Assembly: GCF_014645355.1 (NCBI RefSeq)
Contig: NZ_BMLS01000001.1
Location: 1,116,001 to 1,180,000, forward strand
Origin: Bowmanella pacifica
GTDB taxonomy: Bacteria > Pseudomonadota > Gammaproteobacteria > Enterobacterales > Alteromonadaceae
Length of the DNA: 64,000 bases
Direction: 5' to 3'
This document shows positions 11,710 through 21,776 of the stretch, piece by piece. The notes beneath the pieces are model-generated. The model was not told the origin of the DNA. It made no database searches and saw nothing but the letters and a program-made list of their open reading frames with translations. A program made the position numbers and the translations under genes. How positions within the stretch are numbered: position 1 is the first letter of the stretch; each line of letters opens with the position of its first letter.

Positions 11710-12684
11710 ATGACACAGCAAATTCAAATCAGTCAGACCGGCGGACCGGATGTTATGCAACTGGTGAACCAGGATCCCGGCGCCCCCGGCCCGGGCGAAG
11801 TTCGTCTGCGCCAGCACGCCATAGGTTTGAATTACATTGATGTGTATTTTCGCACAGGCCTGTATCCACAGTCGTTACCCGGCGGCTTAGGGTTAGAAGG
11901 TGCTGGCGAGATTGAAGCAGTTGGCGAGGGCGTCGAATTTCTCAAACCAGGCGATAGGGTGGCTTATGCTGGTGGGCCTACCGGCGCCTATGCTCAAATC
12001 AGAGTCATGCCGGCGGCACCGCTGGTGAAAATCCCCGATGACATCAATTTTGAAACCGCCGCAGCCATCATGCTCAAGGGCCTGACGGTACAATATCTGC
12101 TGCGCCGCACCTTCCGAGTACAAACAGGGCAAACCATTCTATTTCATGCTGCTGCAGGTGGCGTGGGGCTGCTTGCCTGTCAATGGGCCAATGCCCTTGG
12201 TGTGCGTATGATAGGTACGGTGGGGGATGCGCATAAATCTGAGCTGGCTAAAGCCAACGGCTGTGCCGAAGTAATCAATTACAATAAGGAATCCTTTGTC
12301 GACCGGGTCAGAGAGCTGACCAATGGCGAAGGCGTGCCTGTGGTATACGACAGCGTGGGCAAAAGTACCTTCCAGGACTCCCTCGACTGCTTGTCACCTT
12401 TAGGCATGATGGTGTCTTTTGGCAATGCCTCAGGCGCCGTACCAGAGTTTGCATTAAGTGAGCTGACCCGACGCGGGTCTTTGTTTATCACTCGTCCCCG
12501 ACTATTTGACTATGTAGCCAAACGTCAGGATCTGGAAAGCATGAGCCAGGAATTATTCGCCATGGTGCAGCAGGGTAAACTACAACCCCTGATCGGCCAG
12601 CGCTACGCCTTAGCAGACGCAGCTCAAGCACATAAAGATCTGGAAGCCAGGAAACTGACCGGCTCAGCGATATTGCTGCCCTGA
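11710..12684 (+). CDS. qor: NADPH:quinone oxidoreductase (zeta-crystallin type)
   Basis: Medium-chain dehydrogenase/reductase of the zinc-free quinone oxidoreductase branch, 324 residues. Family segments are GLNYIDVYFRTGLYP, GLEGAGEIEAVGEGV, and the nucleotide-binding AAAGGVGLLACQWA. No structural zinc cysteines are present. It probably reduces quinones or enals with NADPH in the cytosol. Starts 22 bases after ftsN with a GGAG upstream. Converges with a chemoreceptor gene; a stem GCTGCCC/GGGCAGC (12675-12696) spans the qor stop and lies in the narrow gap. Confidence 0.9.
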   Translation: MTQQIQISQTGGPDVMQLVNQDPGAPGPGEVRLRQHAIGLNYIDVYFRTGLYPQSLPGGLGLEGAGEIEAVGEGVEFLKPGDRVAYAGGPTGAYAQIRVMPAAPLVKIPDDINFETAAAIMLKGLTVQYLLRRTFRVQTGQTILFHAAAGGVGLLACQWANALGVRMIGTVGDAHKSELAKANGCAEVINYNKESFVDRVRELTNGEGVPVVYDSVGKSTFQDSLDCLSPLGMMVSFGNASGAVPEFALSELTRRGSLFITRPRLFDYVAKRQDLESMSQELFAMVQQGKLQPLIGQRYALADAAQAHKDLEARKLTGSAILLP

Positions 12685-12704
12685 CAGTGGGGCAGCTAAT
12701 CCGT

Positions 12705-14333
12705 TTACACCCTGAACTGACTGACCAATCTCGACAACCCCTGACTCAGATCTGTCAGGGCCTGGGCAGCCTGATCACAGTCTTCAATTCCCCTCGCCGT
12801 CTGCTGAACCAGGCCATTGATATTATGGACGTTTTTATCCACTTCCAGAGCAACAGCACTTTGTTCTTCAGCGGCGGTCGCTATTTGCGAGTTCATCTCT
12901 GAGATCAAGCCAATGGCGTGGTTAATCTGATCCAGCGCGTCCTTCACCTCATCAGACAAACTAACCGTGCTGTTAGCCTGCTCCAGGCTCTGTTGCACCG
13001 AGCTGGTCATCTTATCGGTGTCTTGCTGAAGATTATTGATAATCACCGCAATTTCACGGGTGGAATCCTGAGTCTGCTGGGCCAGAGTGCGCACTTCATC
13101 CGCCACCACAGAGAATCCCCGACCTTGTTCACCGGCGCGCGCTGCCTCTATGGCGGCATTCAAGGCCAGTAAGTTGGTTTGATCCGCAATATTGTTAATA
13201 ATTCCCAGCGCTTTGCTGATATCAACAACCGCCGCCGCCAGGGCTTTTGCCACTTCAGCACTTTGCTGCACGTTCAAACTCAGTTGCTGAATACTGCCCC
13301 GGGAGCGCTCAACCACCTGATTGCCCTGATTGGTCAACTGCTCGGCCTGCAAGGCGGAATGATTGGCCTGTTCTGCATTGCCTGCCACCTGTGAAACCGC
13401 CGCACTCATTTCGGTAATGGCCGTAGCCACCTGGTCGGTTTCCATTAACTGCTGCTGACTCTCAGTGCGGATCTCTTCCGTAGCCCCGGTTAATTGACGG
13501 GCAGAGTCGGCCAATGAGGTGGCTGAATCTGCCACTTCCTTCACCAAGTCACGAATCTTACCCACAAACTGATTGAAATAGTCCGACAGCCTGGATAACT
13601 CATCCTGGCCTTCTACGGTGAGATTAACGGTCAGGTCCCCCTTACCCTGGGCAATGTCCTTCATGGCCCCCACCACGCTGTTCAAAGGAGTTAACACACT
13701 GCGGGAAACCAGATAAATCAGCGCTGCCAGCAACACGACGATGACCAGCGCCATCTCCAGCATTTTAATCGCGGCAGACCAGAAGGTATCCGCAACATCA
13801 TCAATGTAAATGCCGGTACCAACTATCCAGCCCCAGGGCTGATAGAGCTTTACAAAGGTAATTTTAGGCACAGGCTCAGACTGCCCCGGTTTAGGCCAGT
13901 TGTACTGTACTGTGTGAGTGCCATCGTCACGCACGCCCTCTACCATATCGCGAAATAAGCGATTGCCTTCCTTGTCTTCGAAGCCATCAACACTGGTGCC
14001 ATCCAGGTCAGGACGAAAGGGATGCATCAGCATGGTCGCTTCACGATCAATGACAAAATAATAGTCATCGTCCTTGTAACGCATGCCCTTTAAGATTCCT
14101 AAGGCCATACGTTGCGCTTCCTCCATAGTGATTTCGCCGTTTTCCGCCCTGGCACGGTAGTTGTCCAACATGCCCTCAATGGACTCCGCCAAGAACCGGG
14201 TGGTCAGACGCTTTTCTTCCAGAATAGTGCTGTTCAATCCACTTAATATCAGCAAACACAAGGCCAGCTGCCCCACTATGGCAACCACCAAAATACTCCA
14301 TAGACGCTGACGAATGCTCAAACGATTCAACAT
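12705..14333 (-). CDS. Methyl-accepting chemotaxis protein with sCache_2 sensor
   Basis: The 542-residue chemoreceptor has transmembrane helix 1 at about 13-33, a periplasmic single Cache domain ([16 protein letters not shown], then [14 protein letters not shown]), helix 2 at about 190-210, HAMP, and a long cytoplasmic signalling hairpin. The conserved tip contains [20 protein letters not shown]. No C-terminal NWETF-type CheR-binding pentapeptide is present. Ligand unknown; Cache domains of this form often bind small organic acids. Monocistronic on the minus strand. Confidence 0.95.
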   Translation of the reverse strand: MLNRLSIRQRLWSILVVAIVGQLALCLLILSGLNSTILEEKRLTTRFLAESIEGMLDNYRARAENGEITMEEAQRMALGILKGMRYKDDDYYFVIDREATMLMHPFRPDLDGTSVDGFEDKEGNRLFRDMVEGVRDDGTHTVQYNWPKPGQSEPVPKITFVKLYQPWGWIVGTGIYIDDVADTFWSAAIKMLEMALVIVVLLAALIYLVSRSVLTPLNSVVGAMKDIAQGKGDLTVNLTVEGQDELSRLSDYFNQFVGKIRDLVKEVADSATSLADSARQLTGATEEIRTESQQQLMETDQVATAITEMSAAVSQVAGNAEQANHSALQAEQLTNQGNQVVERSRGSIQQLSLNVQQSAEVAKALAAAVVDISKALGIINNIADQTNLLALNAAIEAARAGEQGRGFSVVADEVRTLAQQTQDSTREIAVIINNLQQDTDKMTSSVQQSLEQANSTVSLSDEVKDALDQINHAIGLISEMNSQIATAAEEQSAVALEVDKNVHNINGLVQQTARGIEDCDQAAQALTDLSQGLSRLVSQFRV

Positions 14334-14455
14334 GCATAGCCCCTCTTGCAGAGCGCGCCGACGGAGTTTGACGGTGTCGGCATGTTCTTATTAAGTTAGT
14401 AGAAACAAGAGCATAGCCGCTTTTTATAAAGCTTGCGCAGTACTACAACTAAAGA

Positions 14456-15337
14456 CTAATTATTTTTTACTTCACGCTGGATAAGCGTCAGTACCCGATC
14501 TGGAAAATCACTGATCAAGCCATCTACCTGATAGGTCTTAAATCTTGCCATCTTGTCAGGATCATTGATGGTCCAGACCTGAATCCTGACACCCCGTTGA
14601 TGCAAAGCCTTCACCAGAGAGGGAGAAACAACCCGGATTCCGGCCCAATACTCGGGTACTTGCACAGCCTGTCCACGCACAGGGAACAGATGTGACAGAC
14701 CAATCTTCTCCAACAACACATACCAGGTTATCTCGCTTTTGGTCATCGCGGTCGCCACAGTAGGACAACCACGCCGAAATGCCAGCAAGGCGCTGGTATG
14801 AAAAGACGTTACCAGCACCTTGTCCTGCATTTGATAGTTTTGAATAAGATGACACAGCAATTGACTGACCTGGCGATTGTCGGGTTTGATTTCCAACATA
14901 TAGCGGGCATCAGGCAAGGCGTTGAAGACATCTTTTAACGCAGGGATCTGTACTTGCTGATCACGATAAGGAAATTGCCCTTCCTGCCGATGATGATAGC
15001 CCGCATCCAATGCCTGCAACTGGCTCCAGGTCATATCCTGAATACGTCCCTGGCCATTGGTGGTTGAGTCTACGGTGTCGTCATGGCGGGCCACCAATTG
15101 TTTGTCCCAACTGGCATGAATATCCATCTCAATGACATCGGCCCCCAATTGCCAGGCATGCAGCGCGGCTTCAAGGGTATTCTTGGGTTTCAGGCCCTGC
15201 CCCGCACCATGGGCAATCACTTCAAACCCCTGGCCCTGATAATAAGGATGTGGCGCTATCTGATTAACCATAGGGGCCATAGAGAGTCCCGCCCATACCA
15301 GTACAACACCGAATACCCATTGCAGCAAATTGAACAT
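14456..15337 (-). CDS. Membrane-anchored glycerophosphodiester phosphodiesterase
   Basis: Hydrolyses glycerophosphodiesters to glycerol-3-phosphate and an alcohol. The N-terminal hydrophobic segment (about residues 3-22) probably anchors it, followed by a GDPD TIM barrel with KPKNTLEAAL, EMDIHAS (Glu70, Asp72) and RHDDTVDSTTNG (His85). The first catalytic motif reads IAHGAGQ rather than the usual HRG, so the arginine after the first histidine (His43) is missing. ATG 15337 is preferred over TTG 15346. Length is normal for bacterial UgpQ-like enzymes. Confidence 0.85.
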   Translation of the reverse strand: MFNLLQWVFGVVLVWAGLSMAPMVNQIAPHPYYQGQGFEVIAHGAGQGLKPKNTLEAALHAWQLGADVIEMDIHASWDKQLVARHDDTVDSTTNGQGRIQDMTWSQLQALDAGYHHRQEGQFPYRDQQVQIPALKDVFNALPDARYMLEIKPDNRQVSQLLCHLIQNYQMQDKVLVTSFHTSALLAFRRGCPTVATAMTKSEITWYVLLEKIGLSHLFPVRGQAVQVPEYWAGIRVVSPSLVKALHQRGVRIQVWTINDPDKMARFKTYQVDGLISDFPDRVLTLIQREVKNN

Positions 15338-15409
15338 CAGAATCAATTGGTTAAGTAATGAACACCCATCTTACGTCCGGAAAGGATAACCGTGAACCCG
15401 GTCAGGCAG

Positions 15410-16156
15410 TCAAAAGGTCTGCCACACTAATTTTATTCCCATTAGCAATAGCAACCCATGTAACACCCCCATAAAAACCTTATGATTCAAACGCGTGCGT
15501 AACCAGATTCCCCATCGGTTACCCAACCAGGTGAGGGGAAAGAACAGCAGGGCCAAACCAACCAAGTGCCAATCCAGCACCCCGTAAAATACAAAGGGAA
15601 TTAATTTTGCGACATTCATACCGGCATATAGAACAGCGGTTGTCGCCACTAAGGTTGCAGAAGGTAAGGCCAGAGACAACATATGCATCATTAGTGGAGG
15701 GCCGCCAGCATGCAGCAGGGTGCTGCTTAACCCCGATGCTGACGCCAAAACAAGCGCAGCTGGACGCGTTGCCAGCCAGGCGCCCTGCAAGCGCCGGCCA
15801 AGCAGATAACGCAGTGCAAACAGGCAACTCAGTACACCAATAACAGCTTGCAACCCTAGGGTAGGAAGGTGTCCAAGCAACAGACTGCCCAGCAACAAGC
15901 CCACTGCCATTCCTGGCAGTAACATTTTCAGCCGGGTGGCATCCCACTGTCGCCAATAGCTTTTCAAACTGAATATATCGGCCAGCAGCAAAAGCGGTAA
16001 CATCAACCCCAAGGCTTGCTGAGGTGGCAGCACTAACAAAAGAAGGGGCACAGAGAACACACCCAATGCCCCGGCAAAGCCAGACTTGGAGATCCCGGTC
16101 AGTACCACGACCAGCGCAATCACGCCAAGACTGAACGGCTCCAGTTCCATTAGCAT
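15410..16156 (-). CDS. TauE/SafE family membrane permease
   Basis: A 248-residue hydrophobic protein with about eight membrane segments and the family signature TGISKSGFAGALGVFSVPLLLL in its first helices. Relatives export sulfite or organosulfonates; the substrate here is not known. The start is two bases after the stop of the pirin gene, so the two are almost certainly one operon with the LysR gene upstream. Confidence 0.88.
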   Translation of the reverse strand: MLMELEPFSLGVIALVVVLTGISKSGFAGALGVFSVPLLLLVLPPQQALGLMLPLLLLADIFSLKSYWRQWDATRLKMLLPGMAVGLLLGSLLLGHLPTLGLQAVIGVLSCLFALRYLLGRRLQGAWLATRPAALVLASASGLSSTLLHAGGPPLMMHMLSLALPSATLVATTAVLYAGMNVAKLIPFVFYGVLDWHLVGLALLFFPLTWLGNRWGIWLRTRLNHKVFMGVLHGLLLLMGIKLVWQTF

Positions 16157-16158
16157 GC

Positions 16159-16857
16159 TCAGCCAGCCTCACCCGGCAAATCAAACCACAGGGCCTGCAT
16201 ATCGGTTTTGGCCTGTGCAACCAGTGTATTACTGTGCAGCAGGCCTACGCCATCCCCCGCCTGCAACAGCTGCTCGGCGCTTTTCGCCTGACCACTCAGC
16301 ATATGCAGATAACCGCTACGGGCACCCACTTGAAGCGCTATAGTTTCACCGGCCTTCATTTCAAGGCGTGATAAGCAGACATCCTGGCGTATAGACAGCG
16401 TTCCATCACGACCATCGGGTGTCACTAACGCCGTCAGCTTAGCATTCTGCTCTATGGTGGCCTGTTGATAACCGGGCTTCACTCCCCGCACATTGGGCTG
16501 GATCCAGATTTGCAAAAAATGCACAGTGTCGGTCGCAGAAGCATTGTATTCCGAATGCATAATACCGCTACCAGCGCTCATCAGCTGCACATCACCGGCC
16601 GGAATAACAAACTCATTGCCGGTACTGTCTTTATGCTGCAAAGCCCCTTCCAGCACATAGGAGATAATTTCCATATCCCGGTGACCATGGGTATCAAAGC
16701 CAGCACCTCCGCGCACTCGGTCATCATTGATGACCCGCAGCGCAGAAACGCCCATATGTTTGGCATCATAGTAATGGCCAAACGAGAAGGTATGGCGGCT
16801 ATCCAGCCAGCCAAAGTTGGCCCGACCACGACTATCAGCCAGTCTAATGTAATCCAT
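16159..16857 (-). CDS. Pirin family protein (YhhW-like)
   Basis: A bicupin of 232 residues. The N-terminal cupin carries the pirin motif FDTHGHRDMEIISYVLEG and SGIMHSEYNAS, whose His/Glu residues bind iron; E. coli YhhW has quercetinase activity. The C-terminal half resembles the YhhW C-terminal domain (GVGLLHSNTLVAQA, ALWFDLPG). Second gene in a LysR-pirin-TauE cluster, so it may be controlled by that regulator. Confidence 0.92.
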   Translation of the reverse strand: MDYIRLADSRGRANFGWLDSRHTFSFGHYYDAKHMGVSALRVINDDRVRGGAGFDTHGHRDMEIISYVLEGALQHKDSTGNEFVIPAGDVQLMSAGSGIMHSEYNASATDTVHFLQIWIQPNVRGVKPGYQQATIEQNAKLTALVTPDGRDGTLSIRQDVCLSRLEMKAGETIALQVGARSGYLHMLSGQAKSAEQLLQAGDGVGLLHSNTLVAQAKTDMQALWFDLPGEAG

Positions 16858-16946
16858 GTTATTTCCTCAGTTCGACGTTCACATGGACTCACTATAGAAA
16901 CGAATTTAAAGAACTTAAATCAGATAAAAATTAAAGAAACATTCTA

Positions 16947-17861
16947 TTAATTAGAATCACTCAGTTGCTCTGCGGTCAGCAGACTCTCTGACTGATAACG
17001 TACTTCACCAATAAAGGTGCGTGCCGCTGGCCCCAGACGATCACCATCAGCAAAGCACAAATAAAGTTGTGCGGTACGTTTCACCCCTTGCGTCAAGGGC
17101 AAGGGCTTGAGCAAGCCGGATTGTAATTCCTGTTCAATAGCGGGCACCGGCAACCAGGCGTAGCCAAACCCCTGGCTGATCATATCAATAGAGGTACGCA
17201 CGTGGCTCACTGTCCAACGCTGATCAGCCCCCAGCCACCCCACATCTTTGCCTGAGTTGCTGGCGGAATCCCTGACCACGATTTGCCGGTGGGATTTTAA
17301 GTCTTCATAACTCAGGGCCTGTGTTTGCTGGTGTAATGCGTGCTGTGGACTGGCAACGGCCAGAAACTCTATTTGACAGAATTCTTCGTTAAACCCGTTA
17401 GCCAGCGGCACCGGGGAAAGCGCAATATCAACGCGGGCCTTTTCCAATAGCTCTTGTGCACCGCTGAGCACAGTTTCCATCAGCTCAATACGCAGCAGTG
17501 GGAACTGCGCAGATACCGTATCCAACACCCGGTATAACAGATTTTGCGGAAAGACTTCGTCTACTGCGATTTTCAACTGGGTTTCCGTGCCCGCGCCCAA
17601 ACCTGTTGCCACGGCTTCGAGCTTTGCCGCCTCATCAAGTAAGTAGTTGGCCCGGCGCAGCATCAATTCACCAGCCTGGGTCAATCCGACCTTACGTCCC
17701 TTCACCTGCAATAACTTAATGCCTAACGAGTCTTCCAACTTCTGTACCGCGTGGTGAATGGTTGACTGACTTTTATGGATAGCATCACCGGCCTGGCTGA
17801 AACCACCGTGCTCCACCACCGCACGAAACATACGCCATTGCCCCAATGTTGTTTTCAGCAT
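16947..17861 (-). CDS. LysR family transcriptional regulator
   Basis: Winged-helix N-terminus (WRMFRAVVEHGGFSQAGDAI then QSTIHHAVQKLEDSLGIKLL) followed by a LysR substrate-binding domain; 304 residues. It reads in the same direction as pirin and the TauE-like gene, with about 90 bases between it and pirin, so it may be co-transcribed or regulate them. Effector unknown. Confidence 0.93.
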   Translation of the reverse strand: MLKTTLGQWRMFRAVVEHGGFSQAGDAIHKSQSTIHHAVQKLEDSLGIKLLQVKGRKVGLTQAGELMLRRANYLLDEAAKLEAVATGLGAGTETQLKIAVDEVFPQNLLYRVLDTVSAQFPLLRIELMETVLSGAQELLEKARVDIALSPVPLANGFNEEFCQIEFLAVASPQHALHQQTQALSYEDLKSHRQIVVRDSASNSGKDVGWLGADQRWTVSHVRTSIDMISQGFGYAWLPVPAIEQELQSGLLKPLPLTQGVKRTAQLYLCFADGDRLGPAARTFIGEVRYQSESLLTAEQLSDSN

Positions 17862-17973
17862 TCATAGCCCCTTAGCGCTATCATGCAGATAACGCCTTAA
17901 AATTCGCTTTAACTATAAATTCTAAGGGATTTTTACTAAATTGGTTCAGAAATATCGAATAACTATGGTGAAT

Positions 17974-19191
17974 TTACCCCGCCAGCCAACCTAAACCCGC
18001 CAGCACCGCACAAGGTAACACCAACCAGGCCGCAGACAGTCTGACAAACTGCAACAAAGCAAAAGCCAGCAGAGCTAATAAGGCGTCCTGCATGGATTGT
18101 ATGCTCGCACCAAGCAAGGGGTTGATCAGCACCGCTAACAGCATCCCCACCACGGCAGCATTAGCGCCCAACAGCCCCTGACGGGCCAGATGATGTTTTC
18201 TCAGCGTCGACCAGAATGGCAAGGTGCCTATGACCAGCAGGCAACCGGGTAAAAAAATCCCAACCAGAGCTATCATGGCAGCCAGCCAACCCGATGATGT
18301 CAGCGGCGATGAAGCACCAACAAAAGCCGCAAAAGTAAACAGCGGACCCGGTACAGCCTGCGCTGCACCATAACCGGCCAGGAAGGTATCCGGGCTTATC
18401 TGTTGTAGCACTAATTCGGCCTGCAGGAGCGGTAACACCACATGCCCACCACCGAAAACCAGCGCCCCAGCCCGGTAAACGCTGTCAAACAATGATAATA
18501 ACGGAACCTTGAACTGCTCAGCCAGGAGCGGCAGGGTCAGCAGCAGCGCCATACAAAGCAGCAGCATCACCCCACCTAAGGTTTTACTCAGGGGTACATT
18601 CAGTTCGATATTTTGCGCCCCGCCCATTGCAGGTTTGCCCCACCAAAGCGCTGACACTGCAGCAACCACAATGACCAACAGTTGCATGCCACTGCCGGGC
18701 CAGAGCAGCAGTAAAAAACAGGCAACCAGTGCAACAACACGACGAATAACGTCGGGGCATAACGACCTCCCCATAGACAATACCGCATGGGCCACCACAG
18801 CAACTGCCAGTACTTTGAGTCCGTGCAGCCAGTCCCATCCCAACAACTGCCCCAGGTCTTGCAGATGCAAGGCAAACAAGGTCAGTAGCAGCGCCGAGGG
18901 TAAGGTAAAGCCCAGCCAGGCCAGTAAGGCACCTCGCATTCCTCCCTTCAGCAAGCCAATAGCCATACCCACCTGACTGCTGGCTGGTCCGGGTAAAAAC
19001 TGACAAAGGGCGATAAGCTCCGCATAAGCCGACTCAGACAGCCATCTGCGTTTGTCGACAAACTCCGTGCGAAAGAACCCCAGATGGGCAACAGGGCCAC
19101 CGAAGGATGTCAGCCCCAGGCGTAAAAACACCCAGAACAATGTCCACATTGAAATGCCGGCAAGCGATTGCTGATAGGAAGATGCGTTCAC
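17974..19191 (-). CDS. chrA: Chromate transporter, ChrA family (two-domain form)
   Basis: A 405-residue inner-membrane protein with duplicated CHR domains. The N-terminal half shows LRLGLTSFGGPVAHLG and FLPGPASSQVGMAIG, and the C-terminal half shows VFGGGHVVLPLLQ and AVPGPLFTFAAFVGA, matching the long-chain ChrA proton/chromate antiporters. Chromate efflux is inferred from the family. No chrB regulator is adjacent. The gene has a GTG/ATG-proximal start preceded by a short intergenic region shared with a divergent dehydrogenase gene. Confidence 0.9.
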   Translation of the reverse strand: MNASSYQQSLAGISMWTLFWVFLRLGLTSFGGPVAHLGFFRTEFVDKRRWLSESAYAELIALCQFLPGPASSQVGMAIGLLKGGMRGALLAWLGFTLPSALLLTLFALHLQDLGQLLGWDWLHGLKVLAVAVVAHAVLSMGRSLCPDVIRRVVALVACFLLLLWPGSGMQLLVIVVAAVSALWWGKPAMGGAQNIELNVPLSKTLGGVMLLLCMALLLTLPLLAEQFKVPLLSLFDSVYRAGALVFGGGHVVLPLLQAELVLQQISPDTFLAGYGAAQAVPGPLFTFAAFVGASSPLTSSGWLAAMIALVGIFLPGCLLVIGTLPFWSTLRKHHLARQGLLGANAAVVGMLLAVLINPLLGASIQSMQDALLALLAFALLQFVRLSAAWLVLPCAVLAGLGWLAG

Positions 19192-19325
19192 AGTGGGTGG
19201 TCCAGAGCAGCAAGGCTGCCTACTATAAATGGCCCCACCCTGACGAACAACAGGCGTTCAACCTTTGACCCGCACAGGACTTAGCCGCTACTCTGCCTAT
19301 GATAAAAACAACAACAGGATCCACT

Positions 19326-20351
19326 ATGTCTGACGCTAACCTTGGCTTTGCCCTTAAACTGCTGGACGATACTCAGGCCCCTTTCCATCAGCGTTTATAT
19401 TTGCACGAGAAGCCCATCCCCACACCGCAGAAAGGCCAGGTATTGGTCAAAATGCTGGCTTCACCGGTAAATCCTTCAGATTTAGTGTACTTACGGGGCC
19501 AATATGGATTGCCGCCTCAGGCTAATTCTTATGCGGGATTTGAAGGCTGCGGACTGGTTGTCAAAGCGAATGCCGGATTGTATGGAAAATGGTTGGTCGG
19601 TAAACGTGTAGCCCTTTCTGCACAGCCAGGGCAGGACGGTTTATGGGCAAAATATGCCTGCACACTGGCCAGTTATTGTCTGCCGCTGCGCGACAGTATC
19701 AGCAACGCGCAGGGAGCGACCCTGATAGTGAATCCGTTAACATCCATTTGTTTGATTGAACGCGCCATACAACTTGGGGCCCGCGCTATTGTCATCAATG
19801 CCGCAGCCAGTCAGGTAGGCAAGGGGCTGATCCGTTACGCGCAGACAAAGGGAATCAAAACCATCGCCACAGTGCGCAGCCAGTCCAATCTGGAGGTTTT
19901 ACATGAGTTGGGCGCCGATCACACCTTACTCACTCTTGATCCTGACTTTAGTCAGCAACTTAAGGTTGCGGTGGAGACCTGTGGGGCCTCTGTTTTAATG
20001 GACGCCGTGGCAGACCAGGACACTGCCCGCTTACTCAAGCAAATGCCTGGCGGCAGCACGGCCATTATTTATGGCCGACTGGAAGAGAGTCAGGATCCCC
20101 TGGGAGGCAAATTTAGTGTGGCGGATGTGATTTTTCGCGACATGCGCATTGAGGGTTTCTGGCTGGCTCGCACCCTGAAAAAGGCCCCCATCTGGCGGGT
20201 CATCGGTCTCAGTCGCAAAGTACAACAGCTATTCAATGACGGTACCTTTAACACAGATATCTATGCACAGACCGGCTTTGATGATTTTGTAGCGGCGCTT
20301 GAGCACTACGCAGAACACAAAAGCGACGGCAAGGTCATTCTCGCCCCATAA
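19326..20351 (+). CDS. MDR zinc-free dehydrogenase (enoyl reductase-like)
   Basis: Medium-chain dehydrogenase/reductase with GroES-like N-terminus (VNPSDLVYLRGQYG, YAGFEGCGLVVKAN) and a Rossmann domain (INAAASQVGKGLIRYAQTKG). The sequence resembles the ETR/trans-2-enoyl-CoA reductase-like branch. ATG 19326 is chosen because AGGA lies about seven bases upstream; an earlier ATG at 19299 lacks one. Divergent from chrA and convergent with a secreted lipocalin-like gene. Substrate unknown. Confidence 0.85.
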   Translation: MSDANLGFALKLLDDTQAPFHQRLYLHEKPIPTPQKGQVLVKMLASPVNPSDLVYLRGQYGLPPQANSYAGFEGCGLVVKANAGLYGKWLVGKRVALSAQPGQDGLWAKYACTLASYCLPLRDSISNAQGATLIVNPLTSICLIERAIQLGARAIVINAAASQVGKGLIRYAQTKGIKTIATVRSQSNLEVLHELGADHTLLTLDPDFSQQLKVAVETCGASVLMDAVADQDTARLLKQMPGGSTAIIYGRLEESQDPLGGKFSVADVIFRDMRIEGFWLARTLKKAPIWRVIGLSRKVQQLFNDGTFNTDIYAQTGFDDFVAALEHYAEHKSDGKVILAP

Positions 20352-20383
20352 GCCCAGCCGTCGGCTTCTGCATTATGGTGGCG

Positions 20384-20776
20384 TCAGGGCAGACGCTGCC
20401 AAACCTCTTGTTCAACCAGCTCACCGTCCTGCCAACGGCTTTTCTTCCACAGTTCGCCATCCAGTGTGTAGTCAAACTGATATTTGCCATCTGCCGGCAC
20501 TGCATAGGAGGTATGCACAGGCCGCTCGGTGTAGGTTTTTTCGTTCGCTTCAAAGTCGCCGGCACCGGCTGCCCAGAACTTACCGTCTGCCATGGTAATA
20601 AAGCTGAAATGCTTGTCTGACACGACTTTGATCGCGCTCAGCTTCAAGCCTTCATAGTCAACCTTTTGCCCTTGCTCATTCACGTAAAAGCCCGACATAA
20701 GCTGCCAGCTGCCTTTCAGCGAATGGGCCATGGTGCTACTCACCATTAACGAACAAAACAAAATCAAATACTTCAT
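20384..20776 (-). CDS. Secreted lipocalin-like protein of unknown function
   Basis: A 130-residue protein with a signal peptide (MKYLILFCSLMVSSTMA) and a small beta-barrel-like body (LKGSWQLMSGFYV, VSDKHFSFITM, QFDYTLDGELW). It resembles calycin/lipocalin-like DUF4488 proteins. A periplasmic location is likely; the ligand is unknown. Confidence 0.7.
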   Translation of the reverse strand: MKYLILFCSLMVSSTMAHSLKGSWQLMSGFYVNEQGQKVDYEGLKLSAIKVVSDKHFSFITMADGKFWAAGAGDFEANEKTYTERPVHTSYAVPADGKYQFDYTLDGELWKKSRWQDGELVEQEVWQRLP

Positions 20777-20932
20777 TTAAATTGTCTCCTTGTGCCGGTA
20801 GTCAAATCAGAATGTCCGCATAAAGCAGAGATCCATGTCACTCACATTGGTATGTAATAGACAAGATGTTCCAGCGTAACAATTTAATCAATATTAATTT
20901 GTTATTAATTAACAAAAGGAGTTCTGTTCGCC

Positions 20933-21763
20933 TTATGCGATAGGCAAATCAGGGCGTGCACCCCATTCCGTCCAGGAGCCGTCGTACAGCGTCAGGTTGC
21001 GATGTCCGCAAGCATAAGCTGCCATCAGTAGTACACAGGCTGTCACACCAGAACCACAGCTGCACACCAGCTGTTTTTCCTGGCTGAGTCCAAGCGCTTC
21101 AAATTGTGCCTGCAATTGCGGCACAGGTAACAGACAGCCCTGCGTCTGCAACTGCGTAAAAGGTAAATTTGCAGAATCAGGAATATGGCCTGAGCGCAGA
21201 CCCGCCCTGGGTTCCGGCTGGGTACCAGCAAAACGACCAGCGCTGCGCGCATCCAACACCAGATAATCAGGCTGTCCGGCGACCGCCAGCAACTGCTCGG
21301 CGCTCATCAGCGCCTTATCCTGTAACTGAGCTTGATAAACCTGCGGGGCTGTAGCAGGGGCATGCTTATCGGCCAAGGGCCGCCCCTCGGCTTGCCATTT
21401 GGGTAAACCGCCATCCAACACATAAACCTGTTCATGCCCCATGCATTTAAACATCCACCAGGCTCGGGGGGCGGAGTACAGGCCCTGATTGTCATACACC
21501 ACAATCAGGCTGTCGTTACTGATACCCAGGGCACCCACCAAGTGGGCAAATAACTTCGCATCCGGCATGGTGTGAGGTAATGGGGAATCTGGCTCGCAAA
21601 CCACCTTATCAATATCAAAGCGGCGCGCTCCTTCAATACAACGCAGATCCGGACTCGGTTCCTGGCCAGGCAAAGGCATACTGGCATCCAATAACACCAG
21701 ATTCGGCGTGGCCTTATTGGCAGCCAGCCAATCTGTACTGACCATGACCTGATTATGCTGCAT
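20933..21763 (-). CDS. sseA: 3-mercaptopyruvate sulfurtransferase (rhodanese tandem)
   Basis: Two rhodanese domains: an inactive N-terminal one (YDNQGLYSAPRAWWMFKCMG, HVYVLDGG-like turn) and a catalytic C-terminal one with the loop CGSGVTAC, the form typical of mercaptopyruvate rather than thiosulfate sulfurtransferases. It moves sulfur from 3-mercaptopyruvate to cyanide or thiols in the cytosol. ATG 21763 is chosen because GGAG sits about six bases upstream; the ATG at 21793 would overlap the upstream lipoprotein gene. That gene ends 13 bases before, so they are probably one operon. Confidence 0.92.
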   Translation of the reverse strand: MQHNQVMVSTDWLAANKATPNLVLLDASMPLPGQEPSPDLRCIEGARRFDIDKVVCEPDSPLPHTMPDAKLFAHLVGALGISNDSLIVVYDNQGLYSAPRAWWMFKCMGHEQVYVLDGGLPKWQAEGRPLADKHAPATAPQVYQAQLQDKALMSAEQLLAVAGQPDYLVLDARSAGRFAGTQPEPRAGLRSGHIPDSANLPFTQLQTQGCLLPVPQLQAQFEALGLSQEKQLVCSCGSGVTACVLLMAAYACGHRNLTLYDGSWTEWGARPDLPIA

Positions 21764-21776
21764 GGTTACTCCAGAG

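Noticed and set aside
15519-16220. Overlapping long frame inside the TauE-like and pirin genes
   Set aside because: It runs in an alternative frame across two recognised genes and its product has no domain pattern.
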